This document shows, piece after piece, positions 23,537 to 31,479 of a DNA stretch of 64,000 nucleotides. The notes under the pieces were generated by a model. It ran no database searches. It was not told where the DNA came from and saw nothing but the letters and a program-made list of their open reading frames with translations. Both the position numbers and the translations under genes were made by a program. The DNA is taken from positions 62,001 through 126,000 of the forward strand of contig NZ_RBAM01000008.1 of assembly GCF_003626645.1 (NCBI RefSeq), in the 5' to 3' direction. The DNA comes from Streptomyces klenkii (GTDB taxonomy: Bacteria > Actinomycetota > Actinomycetes > Streptomycetales > Streptomycetaceae). Every line of letters starts with the position of its first letter. Within the stretch, counting starts at the first letter, position 1.

Positions 23537-24394
23537 ATGGAATGGCTGACGCGGCTGCCCGGCATCGGGCCCCTGATCTCCCGCCTGATGCGCACCCACG
23601 CATGGCGCTCGTACGAGACCCTGGACCGGGTGAAGTGGACCCGGCTCGCCGCCGCGATCACGTTCACCAGCTTCGTGGCCCTGTTCCCCCTGCTCACCGT
23701 GGGCGCCGCCGTCGGCGCGGCCGTCCTCAGCGAGGAGCGCATGCGGGAGCTGGAGCGGCGCCTCGCCGAGCAGGTCCCCGGCATCTCCGGTCAGCTCGAC
23801 CTCAGCAGCCTCGTCGACAACGCGGGCACGGTCGGCGTCGTCGCCGGAGCGCTGCTCCTCTTCACGGGCATCGGCTGGATCGGCTCGCTGCGGGAGTGCC
23901 TGCGCGCGGTCTGGGAGAAGGAGGAGAGCCCCGGCAACCCCGTCCTCCTGCGGCTCAAGGACGGGGCGCTGCTGCTCGGCCTCGGCGGCGTCGCCCTGCT
24001 CTCGCTGGCCTGCTCGGTGTTCGCGTCGGCGGCCGTGGACTGGGTGGTCGGCCATGCCGGGCTGGACGGCGTCGGCGGGCTGCTGAGCGCGGCCGGCTTC
24101 TGCATCGCCGTCCTCGCCGACTTCCTGCTGATGCTCTACGTCCTCTCGCGGCTGCCCGACGTGCAGCCGCCGGTGCGGCGACTCGTCGTCGGGGCGCTGA
24201 TCGGGGCGATCGGCCTGGAGGTGCTGAAGCTGCTGCTCGGCGGCTATCTGCGGGGCGTGGCGGCGAAGAGCATGTACGGCGCGTTCGGCACGCCGATCGC
24301 GCTCCTGCTGTGGATCAACTTCATGGCCAAGCTGATCCTGTTCTGCGCGGCGTGGACGGCCACGCCGTCGGCGAAGGCCGGGCGTACGGGCTGA
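23537..24394 (+). CDS. YihY/BrkB-family inner membrane protein
   Basis: A 285-residue integral membrane protein of the YihY/virulence factor BrkB family (once misnamed RNase BN). It shows the family text WTRLAAAITFTSFVALFPLLTVGAAVGAAVLSEE and GIGWIGSLRECLRAVWEKEE, and the ending YGAFGTPIALLLWINFMAKLILFCAAW. Six membrane segments are expected. The role is unknown. The coding region stops just before palindromic repeat copy B. ATG 23537 is immediately after the hairpin at 23492-23521. Confidence 0.85.
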   Translation: MEWLTRLPGIGPLISRLMRTHAWRSYETLDRVKWTRLAAAITFTSFVALFPLLTVGAAVGAAVLSEERMRELERRLAEQVPGISGQLDLSSLVDNAGTVGVVAGALLLFTGIGWIGSLRECLRAVWEKEESPGNPVLLRLKDGALLLGLGGVALLSLACSVFASAAVDWVVGHAGLDGVGGLLSAAGFCIAVLADFLLMLYVLSRLPDVQPPVRRLVVGALIGAIGLEVLKLLLGGYLRGVAAKSMYGAFGTPIALLLWINFMAKLILFCAAWTATPSAKAGRTG

Positions 24395-24399
24395 GGCCG

Positions 24400-24608
24400 G
24401 CTCGGCACCGCCGACGGCCGCCGCCGTGGTTTCTCGCCGCAGCGGCGGAAGAAGGGCGGCTGCCGCCGCGGCGGAGCGAACGCGCCCGCCGGCGCGACGG
24501 CCCACCGCTACGGGCCGAGCCCACAGGACATTGCTCCGCCGCCGCGGCGAGTAACCCCCGCGGCGCGGGCCCGGCGGAATACGGGACCGCCGGAACCCGT
24601 ACGTACCG
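24400..24608. repeat. Large palindromic intergenic repeat, copy B
   Basis: Left arm about 24403-24448 (CGGCACCGCCG ... TTTCTCGCCGC), right arm about 24535-24581 (CCGCCGCGGCGAGTAAC). The right flank, CCCGTACGTACCGCTA, matches copy A and again supplies the stop codon of the adjoining leftward gene. The inner portion differs from copy A. Confidence 0.75.
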
Positions 24609-25964
24609 CTACGCCTTCGGCCGCGGCCAGCGGCGGTGGACGACGAACGCGCCCGCGCCCAGCGCCACCAGAGCGCCGCCCGCGATGCCCACCGCCGTCC
24701 ACATGCCGCCGGAGCCCGAGCCGGCCACCGAGGCCTGGGCGTGGTCGCCGCCGGCCTGGCCGTCGCCGCCCTTGCCGTTGCCGGCGGCCCCCTTCGGGGG
24801 AACCAGCATGCCGACCGGCTTGACGCGCCCGGCGGCCTCGAAGCCCCAGTCCAGCAGCCGCTCGGTCTCCTTGTAGACCTCGTGCGGCTCCTGGATGTCC
24901 GGGTTCATCACCGTCACCAGCAGCTTGCGGCCGTCGTGCTGGGCGACGCCCGTGAAGGTGTTGCCCGCGTTCGTGGTGGAGCCGTTCTTGACGCCCGCCA
25001 TCCCCTTGTACGGGCCGCGCTCCATGCCCTCGCCCGTCAGCAGCCGGTTGGTGTTCACGATCGCGAAGCTCTCGCGCTTCTTGCCGGGCTGCTCCTCGCC
25101 GGGGAACTGCGCCGACACCGTCGAGCAGTACTCCCGGAAGTCCGCCTTCTGCAAGCCCGAGCGGGCGAACAGGGTCAGGTCGTACGCGCTGGAGACCTGC
25201 TGGTCGGCGTCGTAGCCGTCGGGGGTGACGACGTGGGTGTCGAGCGCCTGGAGCTCCTCGGCGTGCGCCTGCATGTCCTTGACGGTCTTCGGGATGCCGC
25301 CGTTCATGGTCGCCAGCACCCGCACCGCGTCGTTGCCCGAGCGCAGGAACACGCCGAGCCACAGGTCGCGGACGCTGTACGACGACCCTTCCTTGACGCC
25401 CACGGCGCTGCTGCCCGCGCCCATGCCCTCCAGGTCGGAGGGGACGACCGTGTGCGTCTTAGTCCGGGGCAGCTTCGGCAGGACCGTGTCCGCGAAGAGC
25501 ATCTTCAGCGTCGAGGCGGGCGGCAGCTCCCAGTGCGCGTTGTTCGCGGCGAGGATCTCGCCCGACTCGGCGTCCGCCACGAGCCACGAGCGGCCGCTGA
25601 GCCCAGTGGGCAGCTCCGGCGCGCCCGGGCCGCGCTGGACCTGCGGGCCGGGGCGGCCCAGCAGCTCCCCGCCCACGGTGGACATCCGGGAGGGCGGCGT
25701 CCGGGGCGCGCGCCGGCCGATGCCCTTGCCGTCGTCCTCCTGGGCGGCCCCGCCGTTCGCCGAGGGGCCCGGGTTCGCCCGCGCACCGGACGGGCTCGGG
25801 CTCACGCTGGGGCGGCTCGCGCTCGGGGACGGCGTGGGATCGGCCAGGGCGGGGGCGGCGGTCGCCAGCGGGACGAGCAGCGAGGCGGTGGCCGCGAGCG
25901 CGGCGGCCCCGCGGCGGCGGCGCGTCGCGGCGGCCCGCGTGGGGTGTGATGTCGTCGTCGGCAC
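24609..25964 (-). CDS. D-alanyl-D-alanine carboxypeptidase (PBP, S11 type)
   Basis: A low-molecular-weight penicillin-binding protein trimming the terminal D-Ala from peptidoglycan pentapeptides. The catalytic triad motifs are SxxK at 151-154 (STLK), SGN at 209-211 and KNG at 326-328 (KTG in most relatives). The GTG 25964 start gives an arginine-rich signal peptide (ATRRRRGAAALAATASLLVPLATAAPALA), then a Pro/Ser-rich linker of about 75 residues. The C-terminus has a membrane anchor (MWTAVGIAGGALVALGAGAFVV) followed by arginines, so the enzyme is tethered outside. It is divergent from a small SCO4848-family gene over a 112-bp gap. The start rests on the signal peptide; the ribosome binding site is weak. 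Confidence 0.87.
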   Translation of the reverse strand: MPTTTSHPTRAAATRRRRGAAALAATASLLVPLATAAPALADPTPSPSASRPSVSPSPSGARANPGPSANGGAAQEDDGKGIGRRAPRTPPSRMSTVGGELLGRPGPQVQRGPGAPELPTGLSGRSWLVADAESGEILAANNAHWELPPASTLKMLFADTVLPKLPRTKTHTVVPSDLEGMGAGSSAVGVKEGSSYSVRDLWLGVFLRSGNDAVRVLATMNGGIPKTVKDMQAHAEELQALDTHVVTPDGYDADQQVSSAYDLTLFARSGLQKADFREYCSTVSAQFPGEEQPGKKRESFAIVNTNRLLTGEGMERGPYKGMAGVKNGSTTNAGNTFTGVAQHDGRKLLVTVMNPDIQEPHEVYKETERLLDWGFEAAGRVKPVGMLVPPKGAAGNGKGGDGQAGGDHAQASVAGSGSGGMWTAVGIAGGALVALGAGAFVVHRRWPRPKA

Positions 25965-26076
25965 GTCCGTGAAACTACCCCGCCACCTGGGGGTTCCAGT
26001 CGCCGCCTCACTGGCTCGGATGACGGCCGGGGACCCGATAGGACTATTGCGCTGACCCGAACGCATACTGAAACCC

Positions 26077-26382
26077 ATGCCGAGCACTACGCCTGACGCG
26101 CCCGCCGCGGCCGCCGCTCCCGCCGCGTCGCCCGCCCCCGCCGTCCTCTCCCGTCCCGTCTCCTGGTTCCTGCTCGCCTTCGGCGTGTGGAGCTGGGTCA
26201 TCTGGATCACCTTCGCGAAGAATCTGTGGAAGGACGGCAGCGGTCTCGCCTTTGACGACGCGGGTGACCCGACCGCGTACTTCTGGGTGCATCTGCTGCT
26301 CGCGGTCACCTCGTTTCTCTTGGGGACGGCTGTGGGGCTGATCGGGTTGCGCGGCGTGCGGGCGCTGCGGCGCACGTCATAG
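26077..26382 (+). CDS. SCO4848-family small membrane protein
   Basis: A 101-residue protein with an Ala/Pro-rich N-terminus and two membrane segments (WFLLAFGVWSWVIWITFAKNLW; AYFWVHLLLAVTSFLLGTAVGLIGL). They flank a short loop with DGSGLAFDDAGDPTAY. It matches my memory of the actinomycete SCO4848 family, which has this position next to a D,D-carboxypeptidase gene. The divergent arrangement with the carboxypeptidase gene suggests a shared regulatory region and perhaps an envelope role. No enzymatic motif. Confidence 0.85.
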   Translation: MPSTTPDAPAAAAAPAASPAPAVLSRPVSWFLLAFGVWSWVIWITFAKNLWKDGSGLAFDDAGDPTAYFWVHLLLAVTSFLLGTAVGLIGLRGVRALRRTS

Positions 26383-26410
26383 GCGGCCCCGGGGGCGCGT
26401 CCGGCCCGCG

Positions 26411-27964
26411 TCAGATGCGGCCGAGCTCCCAGAGGCGCCACTGGCCGGTGCCGTCCGAGAGGTACTGGGTCCCGGAGATGGACGACGCGCTCAGCACGTA
26501 GTCCTTCTTCTGCCACAGGGGCACCACGGGCACGTCCCGGGCGATGATCTCCTGGATGGCCCGGAAGTCCTTCGTGACGCGGCTGCGCTGGTAGCTGCTC
26601 TGCGTGGCCTGGATGAGCTTCTCGACCCCGGGGTTGTCGTAGCCGGAGCGGAAGCTGGAGGTCCGGCCGACGAGCGGGCCGGTGAAGTTGTCCGGGTCGG
26701 GGAAGTCGGCGAGCCAGCCGACGCAGTACGCGTCGTAGGCCCCGGCGGCGTAGCCCTTCTGGAACTCCGTCCACTCCACGTACTGCGTGCGCACCTCGAA
26801 CAGCCCGGTGCCCTCCAGCTGCTTCTTCAGCAGGGCCGCCTCCTCCACGGTGGCGGCGCCCTGCGAGAAGGCGATGGTGAAGCGGACCGGGGTGGAGATG
26901 CCGGCCCGGAGCAGGAGGGCGCGGGCGGCCTCGGGGTCGGGCCGGGGGTTGAGGTCGAAGAAGGCCGTGGAGTGGCCCGTGAGGCCCTGGGGGATCAGGG
27001 AGTACAGGGGCTCGACGGTGCGGCGGTGGACGTCGCGCGCGAGGGCCTCGCGGTCGATGACGGCGGCGACGGCCCGGCGGACCGGCTGCTGTTCGAACGG
27101 GGAGCCGCCGCGCAGGTTGAAGAAGAGGGAGCGGGTCTCGGAGCCGGTGCTCTCCATGAGCTTCACGCCGCTGTCCGACAGGGAGTGCCCGGCGATGTCG
27201 TCCGGCGGCATCAGGCGCCCGGCGACGTCGATGGACCGCTGCTTCCAGGCCCGGCTCATCGCCGCCGAATCGCGGTAGTAGCGGACGGTGACGGCGCCGC
27301 CCTTGTGCTTGACGGCCCCCTCGTAGGTCTTGCTGGGTCGCAGCTCGGCGACGGCCCGCGGCCGGTAGCTCTCCAGGCGGTACGGGCCGGAGCCGTCGGC
27401 CTCGGTGCCGGAGCGGAGCCGGTCGGCGGGGTAGCGCGTGCTGTCGACGATGGCGCCCGCGCCGGTGGCTATCTTGAACGGGAACGTGGCGTCGGGGACC
27501 CGTAATTGGAAGGTGATCGTCCGATCGGCGGTGGTGACCGATTGCAGGGTGTCGAGCAACGACTGCGGCCCCTGGGGGGACTTGATCCGTCTGATGCGCT
27601 CGAAGGAGAACTGCACGTCCTTGACGGTCACTTCGCGGCCGTTGCCGAACTTCAGCCCCTCACGGAGCTCGCACTGATACGTCCGCAGGTCCCCGCCGTG
27701 GAAGCCGCAGCGGCTCGCCGCGTCCGGCACGGGGACGCCCGTGCCGGGGGTGTAGGTCAATAACGACTGGTACACGTTGCTGAACAGGGCCCAGGAGCCG
27801 GCGTCGTAGGCCCCGGCGGGGTCGAGCGTGGTGACGGTGTCCGTGGTGCCGATGCTGATCGGCCCCTGGTCGTCGTCGCCGGGGGACATCAGCTCGCACC
27901 CCGCCGTCCCGCTGCCCAGCACCACGGCGGCCACCAAGGCCGCCACCGCCCGCACCCCGCGCAT
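26411..27964 (-). CDS. Peptide-type ABC transporter substrate-binding lipoprotein
   Basis: A 517-residue extracellular solute-binding protein of family 5 (DppA/OppA type). The start at 27964 gives MRGVRAVAALVAAVVLGSGTAGC, a good lipoprotein signal with lipobox GTAGC. Family features: ISIGTTDTVTTLDPAGAYDAGS, LREGLKFGNGREVTVKDVQFSFERI, GSGPYRLESY, FNLRGGSPFEQQPVRRAVAAVIDREAL and CVGWLADFPDPDNF. Probable ligands are oligopeptides. No permease or ATPase gene lies nearby, so it is an orphan binding protein that would use components encoded elsewhere. Monocistronic by appearance. Confidence 0.88.
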   Translation of the reverse strand: MRGVRAVAALVAAVVLGSGTAGCELMSPGDDDQGPISIGTTDTVTTLDPAGAYDAGSWALFSNVYQSLLTYTPGTGVPVPDAASRCGFHGGDLRTYQCELREGLKFGNGREVTVKDVQFSFERIRRIKSPQGPQSLLDTLQSVTTADRTITFQLRVPDATFPFKIATGAGAIVDSTRYPADRLRSGTEADGSGPYRLESYRPRAVAELRPSKTYEGAVKHKGGAVTVRYYRDSAAMSRAWKQRSIDVAGRLMPPDDIAGHSLSDSGVKLMESTGSETRSLFFNLRGGSPFEQQPVRRAVAAVIDREALARDVHRRTVEPLYSLIPQGLTGHSTAFFDLNPRPDPEAARALLLRAGISTPVRFTIAFSQGAATVEEAALLKKQLEGTGLFEVRTQYVEWTEFQKGYAAGAYDAYCVGWLADFPDPDNFTGPLVGRTSSFRSGYDNPGVEKLIQATQSSYQRSRVTKDFRAIQEIIARDVPVVPLWQKKDYVLSASSISGTQYLSDGTGQWRLWELGRI

Positions 27965-28045
27965 CCCCGTGCCCCCTCCGCCCAGTGATGCGCCACACTC
28001 AAACACAGGAACGCGCGTACGTCCGGCGATTCGGTCAAGTGATCG

Positions 28046-28828
28046 TCAGAGTTCCTTTCGGGCGAGGAAGTCCGTGATCAGCTTCTCCCACTCGTGCGGC
28101 TTCTCGGCCATGGGGACGTGGCCGGTGTCCAGCTCGGCGTACTCCGCGCCGGGGATGTGCCGGGCCAGGTAACGGGAGTTGGCGGGCGAGACGAGGGTGT
28201 CCTGAAGGGTGGCTATCACCAGGGTGGGGACGGAGATGCCGGCGAGGTGGGGCGTGGTGTCGGCGGCGGCCACCACCGCGGCCTGCTGGGCGGTCCCGGC
28301 CGGGATGCCCCCGGCGAGCATGCTCAGGAAGGCCGGCACCTCCCGCGCGGGCACGGCGTTGAAGAACTCCTCGCCGAAGCCGCTCAGCGCGACGAAGTGG
28401 GCGAACCCCTCGGTGTCGCCCGCCGCGAGCAGCCGCTGCCAGATCGCCAGGGAGGACCGCGTCCGGTTGTCCGCCGCGGCCAGGCCCGCCGTGAGCACCA
28501 GGCCGCGCACCCGGTCCGGGTAGCGGGCCGCCGTGCGCACGGAGACCAGGGTGCCCAGCGAGTAGCCGAGGAGGGTGAAGGTGTCGAGGCCCGCCTCGTC
28601 CGCCGCGGCCACGACCCCGTCCACGAGGCCGTCCAGGGTCAGCGGGCCGGCCGGGAGCGGGGTCGCGCCGGAGCCGGGGTAGTCGGGGGCCACGACGGTG
28701 TGGCGCTCGGCGAGGGCCGGAATGACCGGGGCGTAGTTGCCCTGGATGCTGCCGCCCGCGCCGTGCGCGAGGAGCAGGCCGGGGCCGGAGCCGTGGACGG
28801 TGGTGGTGAATGCGGGAATCTGTGTCAT
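28046..28828 (-). CDS. Alpha/beta hydrolase
   Basis: A 260-residue cytoplasmic alpha/beta hydrolase. The oxyanion loop is LLAHGAGGS, the nucleophile is in LLGYSLGTL, the acid is in IATLQDTLVS and the histidine in DTGHVPMAEKP. This is the complete triad. ATG 28828 (MTQIPAFTTTVHG) is preferred because upstream residues of the frame overlap the dyad at 28847-28860. It diverges from a MerR-type regulator 62 bp away, the usual layout of a regulator and its target. Substrate unknown; esterase, haloperoxidase-like or lactonase activity are all open. Confidence 0.85.
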   Translation of the reverse strand: MTQIPAFTTTVHGSGPGLLLAHGAGGSIQGNYAPVIPALAERHTVVAPDYPGSGATPLPAGPLTLDGLVDGVVAAADEAGLDTFTLLGYSLGTLVSVRTAARYPDRVRGLVLTAGLAAADNRTRSSLAIWQRLLAAGDTEGFAHFVALSGFGEEFFNAVPAREVPAFLSMLAGGIPAGTAQQAAVVAAADTTPHLAGISVPTLVIATLQDTLVSPANSRYLARHIPGAEYAELDTGHVPMAEKPHEWEKLITDFLARKEL

Positions 28829-28846
28829 GGCCACGAGGTTGCCGTA

Positions 28847-28860
28847 TGACATCAGTGTCA
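28847..28860. promoter_or_regulatory. MerR-type dyad in divergent promoter
   Basis: TGACATCAGTGTCA is a perfect TGACA/TGTCA dyad with a 4-bp centre. It lies 18 bp from the hydrolase start and 30 bp from the merR start. On the hydrolase strand a TTGACC lies just upstream of the dyad, as expected of MerR-type promoters with the dyad in the spacer. Confidence 0.6.
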
Positions 28861-28890
28861 AGGTCAAGTCCTGACGGGGGAGAACCGCCC

Positions 28891-29286
28891 ATGCGCATCG
28901 GAGAGCTGTCGCGCCGTACCGGAGTGAGCCCGAGGCTCCTGCGCTACTACGAGGAGCAGGGCCTCCTCCGCTCCGAGCGCGACGCCAACGGCTACCGCCG
29001 GTATCACCCCGGCGCGGCCGAGCGCGTGGGCCGCATCCGCGAGTTCCTCGCCGCCGGCATGACCACGGAGACCATCCGCACCCTGCTGCCCTGCGCCCAG
29101 GGCGGCCCGGGCCTCCTGACCTGCGAGCACAGCGTTCAGGTCATGGGCGACGAGCTCGCCCGGCTGGACGAGCAGATGGCCGAGCTCCGCCGCCGCAAGG
29201 AAGCGCTGCTCGGGGTGACTAAGGCGATGGACGCCCGCCGGCGCGAGGACGAGGCCCTCGCCGGGGCCGCGCTCCGGTCCGCCTGA
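28891..29286 (+). CDS. MerR-family transcriptional regulator
   Basis: A 131-residue regulator. The N-terminus is the MerR winged helix (MRIGELSRRTGVSPRLLRYYEEQGLL, then RDANGYRRYHPGAAERV), followed by a long dimerisation helix (DELARLDEQMAELRRRKEALLG). One cysteine pair (LLPCAQGG, LTCEHS) precedes the helix. ATG 28891 follows a GGGGGAG Shine-Dalgarno. It probably controls the divergent hydrolase through the intervening dyad. The inducer is unknown; the sequence lacks the metal-site or SoxR-cluster spacing. Confidence 0.9.
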   Translation: MRIGELSRRTGVSPRLLRYYEEQGLLRSERDANGYRRYHPGAAERVGRIREFLAAGMTTETIRTLLPCAQGGPGLLTCEHSVQVMGDELARLDEQMAELRRRKEALLGVTKAMDARRREDEALAGAALRSA

Positions 29287-29298
29287 CCGCCGCCCCGC

Positions 29299-30786
29299 TC
29301 ATTCCGCCGGGGGCAGCACCCTCAGCAGTGCCTCCAGCGCGCCCGGGAACGCGTGGTCCGGCGGGGTGCCGTAGCCCACGATGAGGCCGTCGGGGGTGGG
29401 GTCGCCGGTCGCGGGCGGGGTGGAGCGCAGGCGCGAGAGGCCCTCCAGGGCCAGGCCCTCCCAGGCCGCGGCCTGCAAGGTCGGGTGCTCGGTGCCCGGC
29501 GGGAGTTCGAGGACGGCGTGGAGGCCCGCCGCGATGCCGGTGACCTTAATGTGCGGGGCGCGCTCGGCGAGGACCTCGACGAGCCGGTCGCGCCGCCGCC
29601 GGTACCGCAGCCGCATCGCGCGCACGTGCCGGTCGTAGGCCCCGGACTTGAGGAACTCCGCGAGCGTCAGCTGTTCCAGGGCCCCCGAGCTCCACTCCCC
29701 CGCCTGCTTGTGGGCCAGCACCTCGCCGGCGAGGTGCTCCGGCAGCACCATCCACGCGAGCCGCAGCCCCGGCGCGAGGGACTTGCTGGCCGTGCCGAAG
29801 TAGACGATGCGCTCGGGGGCGAGGCCCTGCAACGCGCCCACGGGCTGCCGGTCGTAACGGAACTCGCCGTCGTAGTCGTCCTCCAGGATCGTCCCGCCGG
29901 TGCGGGCCGCCCAGTCGACGACCGCGGCGCGCCGGTCGGGGTGCAGGGGCACGCCGGTCGGGAACTGGTGCGCCGGGGTGATGAGCACCGACCGCGCACC
30001 GGCCTTGCCGCCCTCCAGCACGCCGATGCCGGCGCCCTCCCCGTCCAGCGGCATCGGCAGGCACCGCAGCCCCGCCCGCTCCAGCGCCTCCCGGTGGAAC
30101 CACAGCCCGTACTCCTCCACCCCCATCTCCCGCGTCCCGCGCTGCCGCAGCACCCGGCTCACCAGCCCCAGGCCCTGCGTGAACCCCGCGCACACCACGA
30201 TCCGTTCCGGGTCCGCGTGCACGCCGCGCGCCCGCGCCAGGTAGCCCGCGAGGGCGGTCCGCAGCTCGATCCGGCCCCGCTCGTCGACGTGCCCGAACGC
30301 GTCGTGCGGGGCGGCCGCCATCGCCCGGCGGGCCGCGGCGAGCCACGCGGCGCGCGGGAAGGCGGAGACGTCGGCGGACCCGGGGCGCAGGTTGTAGGTG
30401 GGCCGCCGCGGCGTCCGCACGGGCGGCGTCCGGCGCTCGGGCGGGCGCGCCGCCGCCCGCCGGGCCACCCTGGTGCCCGAACCCTGCCGGGCGGTCAGCC
30501 AGCCCTCGGCGACGAGCTCGCCGTACGCGTCGGCGACGGTGTTCCGGGCCAGGCCGAGGTCGGCCGCGAGCGTACGGGAGGAGGGCAGCCGGCTGCCGGG
30601 GGCCAGCCGCCCGCTGCGGACGGCCTCGCGCAGGGCGCTGATCAGGGACGCCCGTACGCCGCCGGGCCCGCTCAGGTCCAGGTGGAAGTCCGCGCCCGCA
30701 CCGACGCCGGCCTGCGGTGCGACCCCCGGCGCAACCCCCGGAGCGGCCTCAGCAGCACCCTTCGAAGTGGCCCATGATTTCTCCAT
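29299..30786 (-). CDS. MocR/PdxR-family GntR-aminotransferase fusion regulator
   Basis: A 495-residue PLP-binding transcription factor. Residues 40-105 form a GntR winged helix (RASLISALREAVRSGRLAPGSRLPSSRTLAADLGLARNTVADAY). A linker leads to an aminotransferase class I fold (YNLRPGSADVSAFP, FGHVDERGRIELRTALAGYL, EDDYDGEFRYD). The PLP lysine is in YFGTASKSLAPGLRLAW. The family usually regulates PLP, GABA or amino-sugar genes, or simple neighbours. It diverges from an AhpD-like gene over 47 bp; that gene is the likely target. ATGGACCAT at 30791-30799 and a CCCAT...ATGGG repeat overlapping the start are candidate binding sites. Confidence 0.9.
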   Translation of the reverse strand: MEKSWATSKGAAEAAPGVAPGVAPQAGVGAGADFHLDLSGPGGVRASLISALREAVRSGRLAPGSRLPSSRTLAADLGLARNTVADAYGELVAEGWLTARQGSGTRVARRAAARPPERRTPPVRTPRRPTYNLRPGSADVSAFPRAAWLAAARRAMAAAPHDAFGHVDERGRIELRTALAGYLARARGVHADPERIVVCAGFTQGLGLVSRVLRQRGTREMGVEEYGLWFHREALERAGLRCLPMPLDGEGAGIGVLEGGKAGARSVLITPAHQFPTGVPLHPDRRAAVVDWAARTGGTILEDDYDGEFRYDRQPVGALQGLAPERIVYFGTASKSLAPGLRLAWMVLPEHLAGEVLAHKQAGEWSSGALEQLTLAEFLKSGAYDRHVRAMRLRYRRRRDRLVEVLAERAPHIKVTGIAAGLHAVLELPPGTEHPTLQAAAWEGLALEGLSRLRSTPPATGDPTPDGLIVGYGTPPDHAFPGALEALLRVLPPAE

Positions 30787-30820
30787 GGGAATGGACCATA
30801 CCTGTGGGCTGCCCGCGTCC

Positions 30821-30826
30821 TAGTGT
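30821..30826 (+). promoter_or_regulatory. Possible -10 for a leaderless ahpD-like transcript
   Basis: TAGTGT lies 7 bp before ATG 30834, so transcription would begin at or near the start codon. There is no Shine-Dalgarno. The -35 is unclear. Confidence 0.45.
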
Positions 30827-30833
30827 CGTCCCC

Positions 30834-31316
30834 ATGACGAACACGAACGCACAGGTCACCGGCCACCACCACGCCCCCCGCATGCTGCTCCACGAGATCG
30901 CCCCCGAGGTCGGGAAGGCGATGCTGAGCCTGGAGCGGGCGGCCCGGAAGGGCCTGGAGACCTCCCTCATCGAGCTGGTCAAGATCCGCGCCTCGCAGCT
31001 CAACCGCTGCGCCTTCTGCCTCGACATGCACACCAAGGACGCCCGCAAGCTCGGCGAGTCCGAGGAGCGCATCTACCTCCTCAACGCCTGGCACGAGGCC
31101 CCCGGCCTCTACACCGAGAAGGAGCAGGCGGCGCTCGCCCTGACCGAGGCGGTCACCCTGCTGCCCGGCGGCGTGTCCGACGAGGTGTACGAGCGTGCCG
31201 CGAAGCACTTCCCGCAGCAGGAGCTCGCCCAGCTCATCGCCATGATCACCACCATCAACGCGTGGAACCGGATCGGCGTGACGACGGGCCTGGGCCCGGG
31301 CGCGTACGCGGTCTGA
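30834..31316 (+). CDS. Carboxymuconolactone decarboxylase / AhpD-like protein
   Basis: A 160-residue alkylhydroperoxidase AhpD-family protein. The redox motif is CAFCLDMHTKDAR, with two cysteines and the downstream histidine, preceded by LVKIRASQLNRC and followed by NAWHEAPGLYTEKEQAALALTEAV. Such proteins reduce hydroperoxides or act as small decarboxylases. The CxxC with H favours AhpD-type peroxidase activity. ATG 30834 follows a likely -10 directly, suggesting a leaderless mRNA. It is the presumed target of the divergent MocR regulator. Its stop lies within a short tandem repeat and is followed by a terminator. Confidence 0.9.
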   Translation: MTNTNAQVTGHHHAPRMLLHEIAPEVGKAMLSLERAARKGLETSLIELVKIRASQLNRCAFCLDMHTKDARKLGESEERIYLLNAWHEAPGLYTEKEQAALALTEAVTLLPGGVSDEVYERAAKHFPQQELAQLIAMITTINAWNRIGVTTGLGPGAYAV

Positions 31317-31382
31317 CGCGTAGGCGGTCCGACCCGTACGCGGTCCGGTGCGTGCACGGTCCGGCCCGTACGCGGTCCGCAA
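31303..31382. repeat. Tandem repeat of CGTACGCGGTCCG-like unit
   Basis: About five imperfect units of 15-17 bp (CGTACGCGGTCTG, CGTAGGCGGTCCG, CGTACGCGGTCCG, CGTGCACGGTCCG, CGTACGCGGTCCG). They begin inside the last codons of the ahpD-like gene and reach the terminator. Confidence 0.75.
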
Positions 31383-31390
31383 CGGAACGC

Positions 31391-31429
31391 ACGAGCGGCA
31401 CCGGTCACGGGAGAACCGGTGCCGCTCGT
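31391..31429. terminator. Hairpin terminator between ahpD-like and betaine genes
   Basis: A 15-bp perfect stem (ACGAGCGGCACCGGT) around a 9-base loop, between convergent genes. It can serve both directions. Confidence 0.8.
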
Positions 31430-31479
31430 TCGGCCGGTGAGCCACGCTCAGTGGCCTCAGTGGCCTCAGTGTCCGTGTC

